Source of the DNA: Streptomyces sp. V1I1
Lineage (GTDB): Bacteria > Actinomycetota > Actinomycetes > Streptomycetales > Streptomycetaceae
NCBI RefSeq assembly: GCF_030817355.1
Contig: NZ_JAUSZH010000001.1
Coordinates: forward strand, 682,001-746,000
Length of the DNA stretch: 64,000 nucleotides
Direction: 5' to 3'
The notes beneath the pieces are model-generated. The model searched no databases. It had not been told where the DNA came from and was given only the letters and a program-made list of their open reading frames with translations. Shown here piece after piece: positions 17,208 through 25,750 of this stretch. The position numbers and the translations under genes are program-made. Each line of letters starts with the position of its first letter. Within the stretch, counting starts at the first letter, position 1.

Positions 17208-18980
17208 TCACGCTCCCCGCAGCAGGTAGTTGGGACCGGTGGTGTAGTGCTTGTTGATGTCGGCCGCGCCCGAGCGCTCCTTGGTGAGGAGAGTGCCCGC
17301 GGTGACCATTGCCTTCACCGGCAGCCGGTCCGCGTCCAACACGTACGCCTGCAGTACGGCGCCGGGCTCGCCCGGGCCCGTGCCCAGGCGCTCGACGGCC
17401 TCGGTGAGCCGGTCCCGTACGAGCCGCAGCAGCCGGTCCAGCGGGGCGCGGCCGTGCCGGGCGAGCCCGAAGGCGTACGCGCCCGCGCACAGGTGGACGG
17501 TGATGGTGGTGAACAGGTCGGCGACCGGCCGGTCGCTCTCACCGAAGATGCGGGAGTCGTCGAACTCGGCCGGGTCCGGGGCGTCCGCGCCGAGGGTCTC
17601 GCGCAGTCGGGCGGCGTTGATGCGCGGCCCGTCGTTGTCCTTCAGCAGCAGCCGGATGCGCGGGTTGCCCGCGTGCCCGTCCAGCACCAGCGAGATGTTC
17701 TGCTGGTGGGACTCCAGCGCGATGCCATAGCCGAAGAGCGCGGTCTGCCAGTCGAAGAGCAGAGTGAGGGCGGCGTCGAGGAGAGCGGCCGGGTCGCCGC
17801 CGTAGAAGCGGTCGGCGAGATGGTCGATCAGCAGCCGGCCACCGGGTGCCCGGCTCAGCAGCGCGGCCATCGGCACGACGACGGCATCGTCGAGACCCGC
17901 CGGGTAGCGGCGGCAGAGTGCGGCGAGGAGTTCGTGTCCGGCGTGCGCGAAGCGGCTCTCGTCGGCGTGCAGCACGGTGCCCCGGAAGCGGGGCTCGCGG
18001 GCGATCACCGTCTCCAGCAGGCGTTGGCCCGCCGCACCGTCGACCAGCGTTCCGGGCTTGATGGTTCGGCGGTTGCGAAGGCCCAGGGTGGCGGTGGCCA
18101 GCGGCAGTTTGAGGTGGAGGGCCGGGTCCGAGGCGAGAGCCACGGTCCGCATCGACAGGGTCGGTACGGCCTCCAGGTACGGTCGGTCGGACAGGACCGC
18201 GCGGTCCTCGAGGCCGGTGGCACGCAGCGCGTCCCGCAGTGGTGCCCCGAGAGTCAGCGGGTGGACGGGGAAGGCGATGTGGCTGCCGTCGAGTTCCGGC
18301 AGCCCGATCACAGCGGGCGAGGGCCACAGGCCGAACAGTTCCGCGTCGCCGTCCGGGCGGTGCATGGTGACCGCTTCCCGAGGCAGGGCGAGCCAGCGCA
18401 GCGCGAAGCGCGGGTGGAACTCGGGTGCGTACGAGCGCAGTTGGTCCCCGGTGAGGCCGGAGCGGCCGCGCGCGGTCGGGTAGACCGGGTGGTCGAGGTG
18501 GGCTGCGAGGGTGTCGTGCGCCAGGGCGCCGCCGAGACCGGTCCAGTCGGCGGGGTCGGTCCCGTATCTGGCGGTGAGCCGGGCGGTGACCTCGTCGTGC
18601 GACTCGGCGTGCAGCCGCATGGTGGCCAGGGTCTGCCTGCATTCCCCGGCGAAGGCGTCGAAGCCGCCGAGGTCGGCGGGGTCGGCGAGGGCGCTCAGCG
18701 CAGCCAGGGCCTCGTCCGGGCTGGTCAGTTCGGCCCCGTCGGACTCCCGCTCCAGCAGGGGCAGCCGTGCGGCGGACTCGCACTGGAATCCGTCTTCGCG
18801 AACCGGCATCAGCAGTGCGTCGCCGTCTCCGGTGTCCAGGCGCAGCCACGGCCCGTCGGGCCGCTCGACCTGTGTGCTGCGCGTGCGCAGGCCCACGACG
18901 TCCTCGCGCAGCAGCGCGCTGAGCACGCGCAGCAGCAGGTCGTCCGTCTCGGTGTCGAGGGCTGTGGTTGTCGCCGTCAC
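17208..18980 (-). CDS. IucA/IucC-family NIS siderophore synthetase, PvsB position
   Basis: This 590-residue protein is a divergent member of the NIS synthetase fold: HLKLPLATATLGLRNRRTIK replaces the usual KxSxxxxxTxxxR core, with GIALESHQQN (metal/ATP-binding) and LLKDNDGPRIN. The C-terminal NKHYTTGPNYLLRG resembles the FhuF-like end of IucC proteins. The GTG at 18980 overlaps the ATP-grasp stop (GTGA), so the two genes are coupled. It presumably performs the second condensation on the citrate scaffold; acceptor identity is not readable from sequence. Confidence 0.9.
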   Translation of the reverse strand: MTATTTALDTETDDLLLRVLSALLREDVVGLRTRSTQVERPDGPWLRLDTGDGDALLMPVREDGFQCESAARLPLLERESDGAELTSPDEALAALSALADPADLGGFDAFAGECRQTLATMRLHAESHDEVTARLTARYGTDPADWTGLGGALAHDTLAAHLDHPVYPTARGRSGLTGDQLRSYAPEFHPRFALRWLALPREAVTMHRPDGDAELFGLWPSPAVIGLPELDGSHIAFPVHPLTLGAPLRDALRATGLEDRAVLSDRPYLEAVPTLSMRTVALASDPALHLKLPLATATLGLRNRRTIKPGTLVDGAAGQRLLETVIAREPRFRGTVLHADESRFAHAGHELLAALCRRYPAGLDDAVVVPMAALLSRAPGGRLLIDHLADRFYGGDPAALLDAALTLLFDWQTALFGYGIALESHQQNISLVLDGHAGNPRIRLLLKDNDGPRINAARLRETLGADAPDPAEFDDSRIFGESDRPVADLFTTITVHLCAGAYAFGLARHGRAPLDRLLRLVRDRLTEAVERLGTGPGEPGAVLQAYVLDADRLPVKAMVTAGTLLTKERSGAADINKHYTTGPNYLLRGA

Positions 18981-20167
18981 GGGGCGATCTCCCAGCGCTG
19001 CGCGGCAAGGAAGTCGGCCACGACCCGGTCCACCGTCTCCTGGCCAGTGCCGGTGGCCCGAACGATGCCGACGTAGTCGCGGTTCGTGCCGTACAGCTCG
19101 TGCCGTTCGCCGACCTCGCGCAGCGGTCGGTACGTCAACGTGACGCCGTCCACCGTCAGATCGGCTGCGCCAGGGGCGACGCTGAGCGTCCCGGCTCGGT
19201 CGGCGCAGGGGTATTCGAGCAGGGCCCGGCCGTCGGTGCGCGCCCCGAGGTCCGCGGGCAGCGGCTCGCCCAGATGCGTACGGAGGATGTGCTCGAAGAG
19301 CGGAATGTCCAGCAGCTGCGCCAGCAGCAGATCGCACTGGTCGCCGATGGCGCGGTAGTTCACCTCGATGATGCGGGCGCGGCCGTCGTGCACCACGAAC
19401 TCGGTGTGGCAGGCGCCGAACCCGACTCCGAGCGCGTCGAGCTGCGCCAGCACCTGCTCGACAATCGGCTCCGGATGCGCGGGGACGAAGGTGAGGCGCT
19501 CCTCGATGAAGTACGGGGGCGGGGACAGCTTGGTGTGGAACCCGCCCAGCACATGGCGGATGCGGCCGTCACCGAGCGTCTCCAGCGTGTAGAGCTCGCC
19601 GGCGAGGTATTCCTCGACGACCAGCGCGGTCTGCGGCCGCCGCGCCTGAATCTCCTTGCAGCGCACCACGAGGTCCTCGGGGCCGTCGACCAGGACGACG
19701 TCCTCACTGGCCACACCCTCGCGCGGCTTGAGGACGCAGGGGTACGGCACGTCGAGGGCGATGAGCGAGCCCGGGTCCTGGCCGGCCGTGAGTTCGGTGG
19801 ACCACACGGTGTCGGCGCCCGCGGCGGCAAGGTGGCGCCGCATGTGCGCCTTGTCCTTGGCGCGCAGTGCGGCCTGCCAGTTCTTGGCGGGGAGGCCGAA
19901 GTAGTCGGCGGCCAGGGCTGTCTGGGTCTGCAGGTGGTCGCTGTTGGTGAAGACCGCGTCGGCGGTGTGGTGGGTCGCGATCCGAGTGATGACGGTGCGG
20001 AAGTCGCGTACGTCGCACTCCAGGATTTCGATGTCCGGGTAGACGCGCCGGTGGGCCTCGGGCTGGTCGGTGAGCACGGTGACGTCGAGGCCGAGCCGAG
20101 CGGCGGCGGGGAGGAAGCCTTCGGTGACCGAGTCGGTGGGGTTGAGGGCGAGCAGGTAGAGCCGCAT
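18977..20167 (-). CDS. ATP-grasp ligase, PvsA position
   Basis: This 396-residue protein has the ATP-grasp order: an N-terminal Rossmann-like part (LLALNPTDSVTEGFLPAAAR), the ATP-binding segment with YPCVLKPREGVASEDV and TALVVEEYLAGELY, and the metal-binding RARIIEVNYRAIGDQ. Such enzymes activate a carboxylate as acyl-phosphate and join it to an amine; in vibrioferrin PvsA attaches alanine. The ATG at 20167 follows GGAAGGGG by nine bases. A hairpin at 20215-20247 separates it from the transporter genes upstream, so expression of the biosynthetic half could be tuned by partial termination. Confidence 0.9.
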   Translation of the reverse strand: MRLYLLALNPTDSVTEGFLPAAARLGLDVTVLTDQPEAHRRVYPDIEILECDVRDFRTVITRIATHHTADAVFTNSDHLQTQTALAADYFGLPAKNWQAALRAKDKAHMRRHLAAAGADTVWSTELTAGQDPGSLIALDVPYPCVLKPREGVASEDVVLVDGPEDLVVRCKEIQARRPQTALVVEEYLAGELYTLETLGDGRIRHVLGGFHTKLSPPPYFIEERLTFVPAHPEPIVEQVLAQLDALGVGFGACHTEFVVHDGRARIIEVNYRAIGDQCDLLLAQLLDIPLFEHILRTHLGEPLPADLGARTDGRALLEYPCADRAGTLSVAPGAADLTVDGVTLTYRPLREVGERHELYGTNRDYVGIVRATGTGQETVDRVVADFLAAQRWEIAP

Positions 20168-20214
20168 GGGCAAAGGCCCCTTCCGAGCGAAGAGTTGCGG
20201 GGACGGCGAGCAGG

Positions 20215-20247
20215 GCGGGGGCGGGCCGGGCGGCGGTCCGCCCCCGC
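20215..20247 (-). terminator. GC-rich hairpin between transporter and biosynthesis halves
   Basis: GCGGGGGCGG pairs with CCGCCCCCGC around a 13-base loop, starting seven bases after the substrate-binding-protein stop. There is no T-run. It could be a partial terminator or an mRNA-stabilising 3' structure favouring high levels of the binding-protein transcript. Confidence 0.5.
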
Positions 20248-20253
20248 TGCGGA

Positions 20254-21273
20254 TCAGCTCTTGGGGAGCTCTACGCCGGTAGCCTTGGCCACGTCGGCGA
20301 GCATGTTCCCGGCGGCCTGGACGCCGATACCGGACATCCAGGTCTCGTCCGGCACGGTGAAGACCTTGTTGTCCTTGACGGCCTTCAGGTCCTTCCAGAC
20401 CGGGTTGGACGTGACGTCCTTCTGCTGGGTCTTCTCCGGGGAGTCGGCGACGGTGACGAAGATCAGGTCGGCCTCGGCCTTGTCGATCTGCTCCGGGCTG
20501 ACGTCCAGCATGGTCGTCTTGGGGTCGGCGGAGTTCTGCGACGCGGGGCGTACGAGGCCGATGTCGTTCAGCACGATGCCGCTGTACGCGGACTTCTGGT
20601 ACAGGCGGGTCGGCCCTGCGACGAAGCGGACGACCGAAGCAGACGGCATCTTCCCTGCGTACTTCTTCTTGATGGCCTCACCGAGGGCATTGGCGCGGGC
20701 CTCGTAGCTCTTCAGCGCGCCCGCGGCCTGCTTCTCCAGACCCAGGGCCTCGGCGTGAACCTTCAGGTTCTCCTTCCACGGCGCGCCGGTGGTCTCGGTG
20801 AAGACGGTCGGGGCGATGCCCTTGAGCTTGTCGTAGACCTTCTCGTGCCGGACCTTGGAGGAAAGGATCAGGTCGGGCTTGAGGGAAGCGATCAGCTCAA
20901 GGTTCGGCTCCTCCATCGGGCCGACGTCCTTGACGCCGTCGATCTTGCCCTTGAGGTAGTTCGGGAAGCCGCCCTCGGTCTTCATGTGCGGGGAGACCGC
21001 ACCGACCGGCTTGATGCCGAGCAGGGTGACATCGTCCAGTTCACCGGTGTCGAGAACGATGACGCGCTTGGGCTGGGTGGGAATCGGGGTACTGCCCATC
21101 GCGTGCTTGATGGTGCGCGGGAAGGCGGCGGAGTCCGCGCCGGCCTTGGCCTTGTCGTCCGTGGCGGACGACTTCTCGCCGCCGCAGGCCGCGAGCGCGG
21201 CGGTGCCGAGAACGACGGCGAGCAGCGCGGCGATGAGCCGGCTGATTCCGTGCAGGGGGGAGCTGGTGGTCAT
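20254..21273 (-). CDS. Iron-siderophore ABC transporter substrate-binding lipoprotein (FecB/FhuD type)
   Basis: This 339-residue protein begins with a lipoprotein signal: hydrophobic stretch, then LAAC with lipid-modified Cys30. The mature part is a class III (helical-backbone) binding protein: RVIVLDTGELDDVTLLGIKPVGA, NLELIASLKPDLILSS and the C-terminal lobe ending VFTVPDETW. It captures ferri-siderophore outside the cell and delivers it to the FecCD permease encoded upstream. Start at the ATG at 21273. It lies 48 bases after the ATPase gene in the same iron-boxed operon and just before the biosynthetic genes, so the substrate is probably the siderophore they make. Confidence 0.93.
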   Translation of the reverse strand: MTTSSPLHGISRLIAALLAVVLGTAALAACGGEKSSATDDKAKAGADSAAFPRTIKHAMGSTPIPTQPKRVIVLDTGELDDVTLLGIKPVGAVSPHMKTEGGFPNYLKGKIDGVKDVGPMEEPNLELIASLKPDLILSSKVRHEKVYDKLKGIAPTVFTETTGAPWKENLKVHAEALGLEKQAAGALKSYEARANALGEAIKKKYAGKMPSASVVRFVAGPTRLYQKSAYSGIVLNDIGLVRPASQNSADPKTTMLDVSPEQIDKAEADLIFVTVADSPEKTQQKDVTSNPVWKDLKAVKDNKVFTVPDETWMSGIGVQAAGNMLADVAKATGVELPKS

Positions 21274-21320
21274 GAGGGTTCGGTGTCCTTGCTGTGAGCG
21301 GGAGTTGGGGTAATGCGCGA

Positions 21321-22142
21321 TCAGGCGGGGACGGCGGTTTGCCGGGCCCCTCTGCCTCGGGGGACGACCAGCGGGGTGCCGGTCTCCGGGTCGGGGATCA
21401 CCCGGCATTCGACGTCGAACACGGACTTGACGAGCTCCGCGTCGAGTACCTCGGCCGGTGCTCCGGCCGCGGCCAACTGCCCGTCCTTGAGGACCACGAG
21501 GTGGTCGGCGTACCGGGCAGCCTGTCCAAGGTCGTGCAGCACCATCACCACGGTGCGCCCGGCCTCGGCGTGCAGCTCGGCGACCAGGTCGAGTACGTCG
21601 AGCTGGTGCCGGAGATCGAGGAAGGTGGTGGGCTCGTCGAGCAGCAGCAGGTCGGTGTCCTGAGCGAGGGCCAGGGCGATCCACGCGCGCTGCCGCTGCC
21701 CGCCGGAGAGCTGGTCCACCGGCTGATCGCGCAGCTGCGTGGTACCGGTGCGACGCAGGGCTTCCTCGACGGCCGCCTGGTCGGTGGCCGACCAGGCGCT
21801 GAGCAGCCGCTGGTGGGGGTAGCGGCCGAGACGGACCAGCGCCTCGACGGAGATGGCGTCGGGCGTGACGGGCTGCTGCGGCAGCAGTCCCATCCGGCGG
21901 GCGAGGGAGCGGGCCGTCATCCGGTGGATGTCAGCGCCGTCGAGCGCGACGGTGCCTTCCGACGGGGCCAGCAGCCGGGTGAGGCCGCGCAACAGGGTCG
22001 ACTTCCCGCAGGCGTTGGGGCCGACGATGGCGGTGACGGCGCCGCCGGGCAGCACCAGGTCGAGGCCGCCGACCACGAGCCGGTCGCCGTAGCGCAGGTC
22101 GAGTCCGTGGGTGGACAGCTGGTTCAGCTGCTGGGCGGTCAT
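21321..22142 (-). CDS. Siderophore ABC transporter ATP-binding protein (FecE/FepC type)
   Basis: This 273-residue protein has Walker A GPNACGKST, Q-loop region LLPQQPVTP, ABC signature LSGGQRQR, Walker B DLLLLDEP with the D-loop TFLDLRHQ, and switch His in VLHDLGQAARYADH. It powers uptake by the adjacent FecCD-type permeases. Its ATG overlaps the preceding permease stop (ATGA). Length and motif spacing are normal for the family. Confidence 0.95.
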   Translation of the reverse strand: MTAQQLNQLSTHGLDLRYGDRLVVGGLDLVLPGGAVTAIVGPNACGKSTLLRGLTRLLAPSEGTVALDGADIHRMTARSLARRMGLLPQQPVTPDAISVEALVRLGRYPHQRLLSAWSATDQAAVEEALRRTGTTQLRDQPVDQLSGGQRQRAWIALALAQDTDLLLLDEPTTFLDLRHQLDVLDLVAELHAEAGRTVVMVLHDLGQAARYADHLVVLKDGQLAAAGAPAEVLDAELVKSVFDVECRVIPDPETGTPLVVPRGRGARQTAVPA

Positions 22143-23203
22143 CCGAGACTCCTGTTGACGGGGCGGCTCTGACGGATCATCAGCACCAGTAGCCAGGGGG
22201 CGCCGAGCGTGGCGGTGACCACCCCGACCGGCAGTCCGCTCACCGGGAGCAGGTGCTGCACCACCAGGTCGGAGGCGAGTAGCAGTACGGCACCGGCCAG
22301 CCCGGTGAGCGCCAGGGTCCCGGCCGTCGGCGGCCCCGCGAGGAAGCGCACGACGTGGGGCACGGCGAGCGCCACGAAGGCGACAGGGCCGGTCAGCGCG
22401 GCGGCCAGCGAGGCCAGCGCGATGGCGGTCACGAGGAGTTGGAGCCGGGCAGCGGACGGGATCAGGCCCAGTGCGCCCGCGGAGTCATCGCCCAGGTCCA
22501 GCACGGCCAGCCGCCGGTGCAGGGCGAAGGCGCAGGCCAGGGCCAGAGCCACCGCACCGCCCGCGGCCCAGACCTCGATCCAGGTCCGTCCGTACAGCGA
22601 GCCGGTGGTCCACTGCAGCGCGGAGTTGGCCAGCTCGGCGGGGAAGCGCACCACCATGAGGTTCACGGCGGCGGCCAGCCCGGCCTGTACGGCGAGACCC
22701 ACGAGCACCAGTCGGGTGACGGCGAGTCCGGAGCGCCAGGCGAAGACCCCGAGCAGCAGTGCGGCGAGCATGCCGCCGCCCAGCGCGGCCACCGGGATGA
22801 GGGACGCGGAGACACCGGTGGCCAGCAGCACCACCGCGCCGAAGGAGGCGCCGCCGGTCACGCCCATGACATCCGGGGAGGCGAGCGGGTTGCGGAACAG
22901 TCGCTGCAGCATGGAACCCGCCACGGCGAGACCGGCTCCGGCGATGAGAGCGGCGACCATCCGCGGCGCACGGAACTCCTGCACGACCAGCACGTCGGCG
23001 GGGTCGCCGAACCCGAACAGCCCGCGCAGCGCGACGGACGGCGCCATCGGCATCTGGCCGGTGGTCACGGAGACGGTGACGAGCACGAAGAGCACGATCA
23101 GGGCGCAGCCGCCGAGCAGCAGGATGCGGCGCAGCTGCCTGGTCCGCGCACTGGCGGGCGACACCGATTCGGCGGCCTTCACGGTCCGTACGGTGTCGGT
23201 CAT
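22139..23203 (-). CDS. FecCD-family iron-siderophore permease (second subunit)
   Basis: This 354-residue protein has about nine or ten hydrophobic helices. Family features include RAPRMVAALIAGAGLAVAG, RNPLASPDVMGVTGGASFG (the NPLA-P-LG signature) and the ATPase-contact region GPVAFVALAVPHVVRFL. It forms the membrane channel as a heterodimer with the product of the preceding gene. Start and stop both overlap neighbours by ATGA, so it is tightly coupled. The N-terminus carries a hydrophilic 30-residue extension before the first helix. Confidence 0.94.
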   Translation of the reverse strand: MTDTVRTVKAAESVSPASARTRQLRRILLLGGCALIVLFVLVTVSVTTGQMPMAPSVALRGLFGFGDPADVLVVQEFRAPRMVAALIAGAGLAVAGSMLQRLFRNPLASPDVMGVTGGASFGAVVLLATGVSASLIPVAALGGGMLAALLLGVFAWRSGLAVTRLVLVGLAVQAGLAAAVNLMVVRFPAELANSALQWTTGSLYGRTWIEVWAAGGAVALALACAFALHRRLAVLDLGDDSAGALGLIPSAARLQLLVTAIALASLAAALTGPVAFVALAVPHVVRFLAGPPTAGTLALTGLAGAVLLLASDLVVQHLLPVSGLPVGVVTATLGAPWLLVLMIRQSRPVNRSLG

Positions 23204-24219
23204 CGGGCCACCTTCCGGGCCAGGACCGCCAGCAGCGGTGCGCCGAGGAAGGCGCTGACGATGCCGACCTCCAGCTCGGACGGGCGTACGACGAGCCGGC
23301 CGAGGACGTCGGCGGCGAGCAACAGCAGCGGTCCCGCCACCAGGCAGCCGGGCACCAGCAGACGATGGTCGGAGCCGAGGACGAGGCGGACCAGGTGCGG
23401 TGCGGCCAGGCCGATGAACGCGACGGGTCCCGCCACGGCGACCGCCGAACCCGCGAGCAGCACCACCGAGAGACCGCCGAGCAGCCGGATCCGCGCCACC
23501 GGCACGCCCAGCGCCTGGGCCGAATCGTCGCCCAGGGACAGGGCGTTGAGCGCGGGAGTAATGGCGAGCGCGAGAACCAGACCGATGACGAGCGTCGGCA
23601 GCACCGGCCAGAGCACGTCGAGGGTGCGTCCGGCCAGCGAACCGGCCAGCCAGAAGCGGGCCTCGTCCAGCGTCCGTTTGCTGGCGAGCATGACGGCCGA
23701 GGTCCAGGACATGAGAACGAGCTGGAGCACGGTGCCGCCGAGCGCGAGCCGTACCGGGTCCAGGTCACCGGAGCGCCGGGCGAGTGCCTGGGCGAACAGC
23801 GCCGCGGCCGCTGCTCCTGCGAACGCGAACCACAAGTATTCGACGGGGCGGGTGAGATGGAGCGCATAGATCGCGACGACTACGGCGAAGCCCGCGCCCG
23901 CGTTGATGCCGAGAGTGGTCGGCGAGGCGAGCGGATTGCGGGTGATGCCCTGGGCGACGGCCCCGGCGACTCCGAGCGCGGCGCCGACCGCCAGACCGAC
24001 GACGGTACGCGGCAGCCGGAGGCCGGTGACCACGATGGCGTCCCTGCCGTGCCCGTCGCTGAAGAGGGCGTCGACCACGGTGGACAGCGGCACCGATCGG
24101 GCACCCAGGGCAAGGCTCAGAGCGGCACACAGCGTCAACGCGCCGAGACCGGCGAGGAGTAGGGGGATCCGCCGTGCGGATGGGCCACTTGGGAGGGTGA
24201 CCGGCTCGTTTTTGGACAC
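23200..24219 (-). CDS. FecCD-family iron-siderophore permease (first subunit, operon leader)
   Basis: 339 residues from the GTG at 24219. Family signatures are LRLPRTVVGLAVGAALGVAG, RNPLASPTTLGINAGAGF and GPVAFIGLAAPHLVRL. It is the first gene of the operon. The iron box centre lies only about 20 bases upstream, and no ribosome site fits between, so the mRNA may be nearly leaderless. Reading upstream of the GTG would run through the iron box and is not membrane-like, which supports this start. Confidence 0.92.
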   Translation of the reverse strand: MSKNEPVTLPSGPSARRIPLLLAGLGALTLCAALSLALGARSVPLSTVVDALFSDGHGRDAIVVTGLRLPRTVVGLAVGAALGVAGAVAQGITRNPLASPTTLGINAGAGFAVVVAIYALHLTRPVEYLWFAFAGAAAAALFAQALARRSGDLDPVRLALGGTVLQLVLMSWTSAVMLASKRTLDEARFWLAGSLAGRTLDVLWPVLPTLVIGLVLALAITPALNALSLGDDSAQALGVPVARIRLLGGLSVVLLAGSAVAVAGPVAFIGLAAPHLVRLVLGSDHRLLVPGCLVAGPLLLLAADVLGRLVVRPSELEVGIVSAFLGAPLLAVLARKVAR

Positions 24220-24223
24220 GATC

Positions 24224-24256
24224 GACAAGCTTAGGTTAGCTATACCTAAGCTTGTC
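24224..24256. promoter_or_regulatory. DmdR/DtxR iron box with extended palindrome
   Basis: The core TTAGGTTAGCTATACCTAA (24231-24249) matches the actinobacterial iron-box consensus TTAGGTTAGGCTCACCTAA at nearly every conserved position. The symmetry extends to 13 perfect bases on each side (GACAAGCTTAGGT and its complement) around a seven-base centre. Iron-loaded DmdR1-type repressor should bind here and shut off the siderophore transport and synthesis operon reading left. Confidence 0.93.
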
Positions 24257-24309
24257 AACCTGGCGCCGCGCCGCGGGATGCGCTTGATTGCAGACCTGAT
24301 CCACATAGG

Positions 24310-24328
24310 TAAGGTGAGCCTTGCCTTC
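24310..24328. promoter_or_regulatory. Second, weaker iron box before the FhuF-type gene
   Basis: TAAGGTGAGCCTTGCCTTC agrees with about 12 of 19 consensus positions and keeps the AGGT and CCT half-site cores. It lies 35 bases before the ATG of the reductase reading right, a sensible place for a repressor site. Binding is inferred. Confidence 0.6.
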
Positions 24329-24362
24329 CCGTACCCCTGTCCGATGTGGTTAAGGAGTGTCG

Positions 24363-25226
24363 ATGACTCTGGCCCCGGCTTTTCCGGTGGTCGGACCCGC
24401 CGTGAGCGCCTCCGCTCTGCTCGCCGCGACCTACCGGCGCCTCTTCGTGCACTGCGAGTCGCTGCACATAGAGGTGGCCGCCCCCGGATCGGGGGTGGCC
24501 CAAGGCTGGGTCGACGGCGCGGAGCTGGCGGACTGTGCAGAACCGCTCGACGCCTTCATCGACGCCGAGGCCGCGCGCATCCTGGATCGTTACGAGCACA
24601 CCGCCCGTCCGGACGTCGCCGCATCCCGCGCGCTGCACAACTACCTCTGGTCCATCTGCCTGCTGATGAGCGGCGCCTGGTATCTGGAGCGGCGCGTGCC
24701 GCGGATTCGCCCGCGGGACGTACGGATCGACCTGGTGACCGGAGCGTTCGAGGTCGTCCCCGGCAGCTTCGCCTGCCTGCCCGACGACCCGGCGGCCCGG
24801 CTCCCCGGGGTGCGGGTGCTGGAGCACGAGGAGGCGCTGCGCGCCGAGCTGCGCGCCGTGGTCGCCGACCACGTACGGTCGCTGCTGGCCGCGATCGGCC
24901 CGCAACTGCGGCGCGGACCCCGGGCGTTGTGGGGCATGGTCGGCGACGACCTGATCTCCGGCATCTGGTACCTCGGCCGCACGCTCGGGCAGGAGGAACA
25001 GGCGATGCGGTCAGCCGGGGAGCTGCTGCCCGGCCCCATCCCGCCGTTCCCCGGCGGCGCCGACTTCCGGCAGCTGGCGGGCCGCGACGGACAGTCGTAC
25101 CCGACCCGTACCCGACTCGGCTGCTGCCTCTACTACACGATCCGGCCTGCCGAGGCGTGCATCACCTGCCCGCGGACCTGCGACGCCGAGCGGCTGCGCC
25201 GGCTGGAGGGCGACACGCCCGCATAG
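24363..25226 (+). CDS. FhuF-type (2Fe-2S) ferric-siderophore reductase
   Basis: This 287-residue protein ends with the FhuF cysteine pattern C-C-x10-C-x2-C (Cys254, Cys255, Cys266, Cys269), which holds the [2Fe-2S] cluster used to reduce and release iron from ferri-siderophores in the cytosol. The body is the helical IucA/FhuF-like domain (SACLLMSGAWYLE-type helix, LWGMVGDDLISGIWYLG). AAGGAG ends five bases before the ATG at 24363. It is divergent from the siderophore operon, with its own iron box, and presumably serves the siderophore that the operon imports. Confidence 0.9.
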   Translation: MTLAPAFPVVGPAVSASALLAATYRRLFVHCESLHIEVAAPGSGVAQGWVDGAELADCAEPLDAFIDAEAARILDRYEHTARPDVAASRALHNYLWSICLLMSGAWYLERRVPRIRPRDVRIDLVTGAFEVVPGSFACLPDDPAARLPGVRVLEHEEALRAELRAVVADHVRSLLAAIGPQLRRGPRALWGMVGDDLISGIWYLGRTLGQEEQAMRSAGELLPGPIPPFPGGADFRQLAGRDGQSYPTRTRLGCCLYYTIRPAEACITCPRTCDAERLRRLEGDTPA

Positions 25227-25750
25227 CCGTCGGCTCATTGTCGCAGGTGTCGTCGCCGGTCAACCGTGACCCGCGTTCAGCCATCCTCCGCGAGGAATTG
25301 GACCAGTCGGCCTCCGTACATGGGGAACGGCTCCGGATCATTCACGTCTACAGCCGATCAGAGGCCGGTGACGCCAAACTCCGTGGACGCCTGACCAAGG
25401 ACCTCGTCCGCAGTCTGGCCGCGCAGTATTTCTCTCGTAGGCCCCGCCCCCCGGCCCGGCGCTTCGGGGCAGCGCGACCTCGCCCAGAGGGCGGACGGCC
25501 GGCCTCAAGATCAGGCGGCATATGCATAGTTGGTGATTCTGAAAAGAGATCCCCGAAGCGCGTTCGAATTCACTGTTTCTTCACGGGTGTTAATGCGGGG
25601 CCTTCGGTGGAGCTGTCCGTTCTCACAGGGGAGACAGGTGTTGAGAGAGGGGTAATGCAACCCTCGATTAACTGACGTGTAGTGCCCGGGAATCGTCGCA
25701 CCGCTCCACTCCTTCGCATCGCAACTCATGTGACCACGACAGGAGTGCCC
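25227..25750. other. Intergenic stretch with a possible oxidoreductase remnant
   Basis: Positions 25280-25435 read AILREELDQSA, then RIIHVYSRSEAGD and LRGRLTKDL. This resembles the NAD-binding lobe of ferredoxin-reductase-type proteins (HVYSRP..GD..RGRL) but lacks any start or flavin motif, so it is at best a fossil. The rest, including the AT-richer 25515-25700, probably holds the promoter of the copper operon. No clear hairpin was seen. Confidence 0.35.

Noticed and set aside
23903..25675. A 590-codon plus-strand frame covering the iron boxes and the FhuF-type gene in another frame
   Set aside because: It contains both palindromic operators and is antisense or out of frame to well-supported genes, so it is a high-GC shadow frame.
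25511..25729. A 72-codon minus-strand ORF in the AT-richer gap before the copper genes
   Set aside because: It has no coding bias, no domain and no ribosome site; the region is better explained as promoter DNA.
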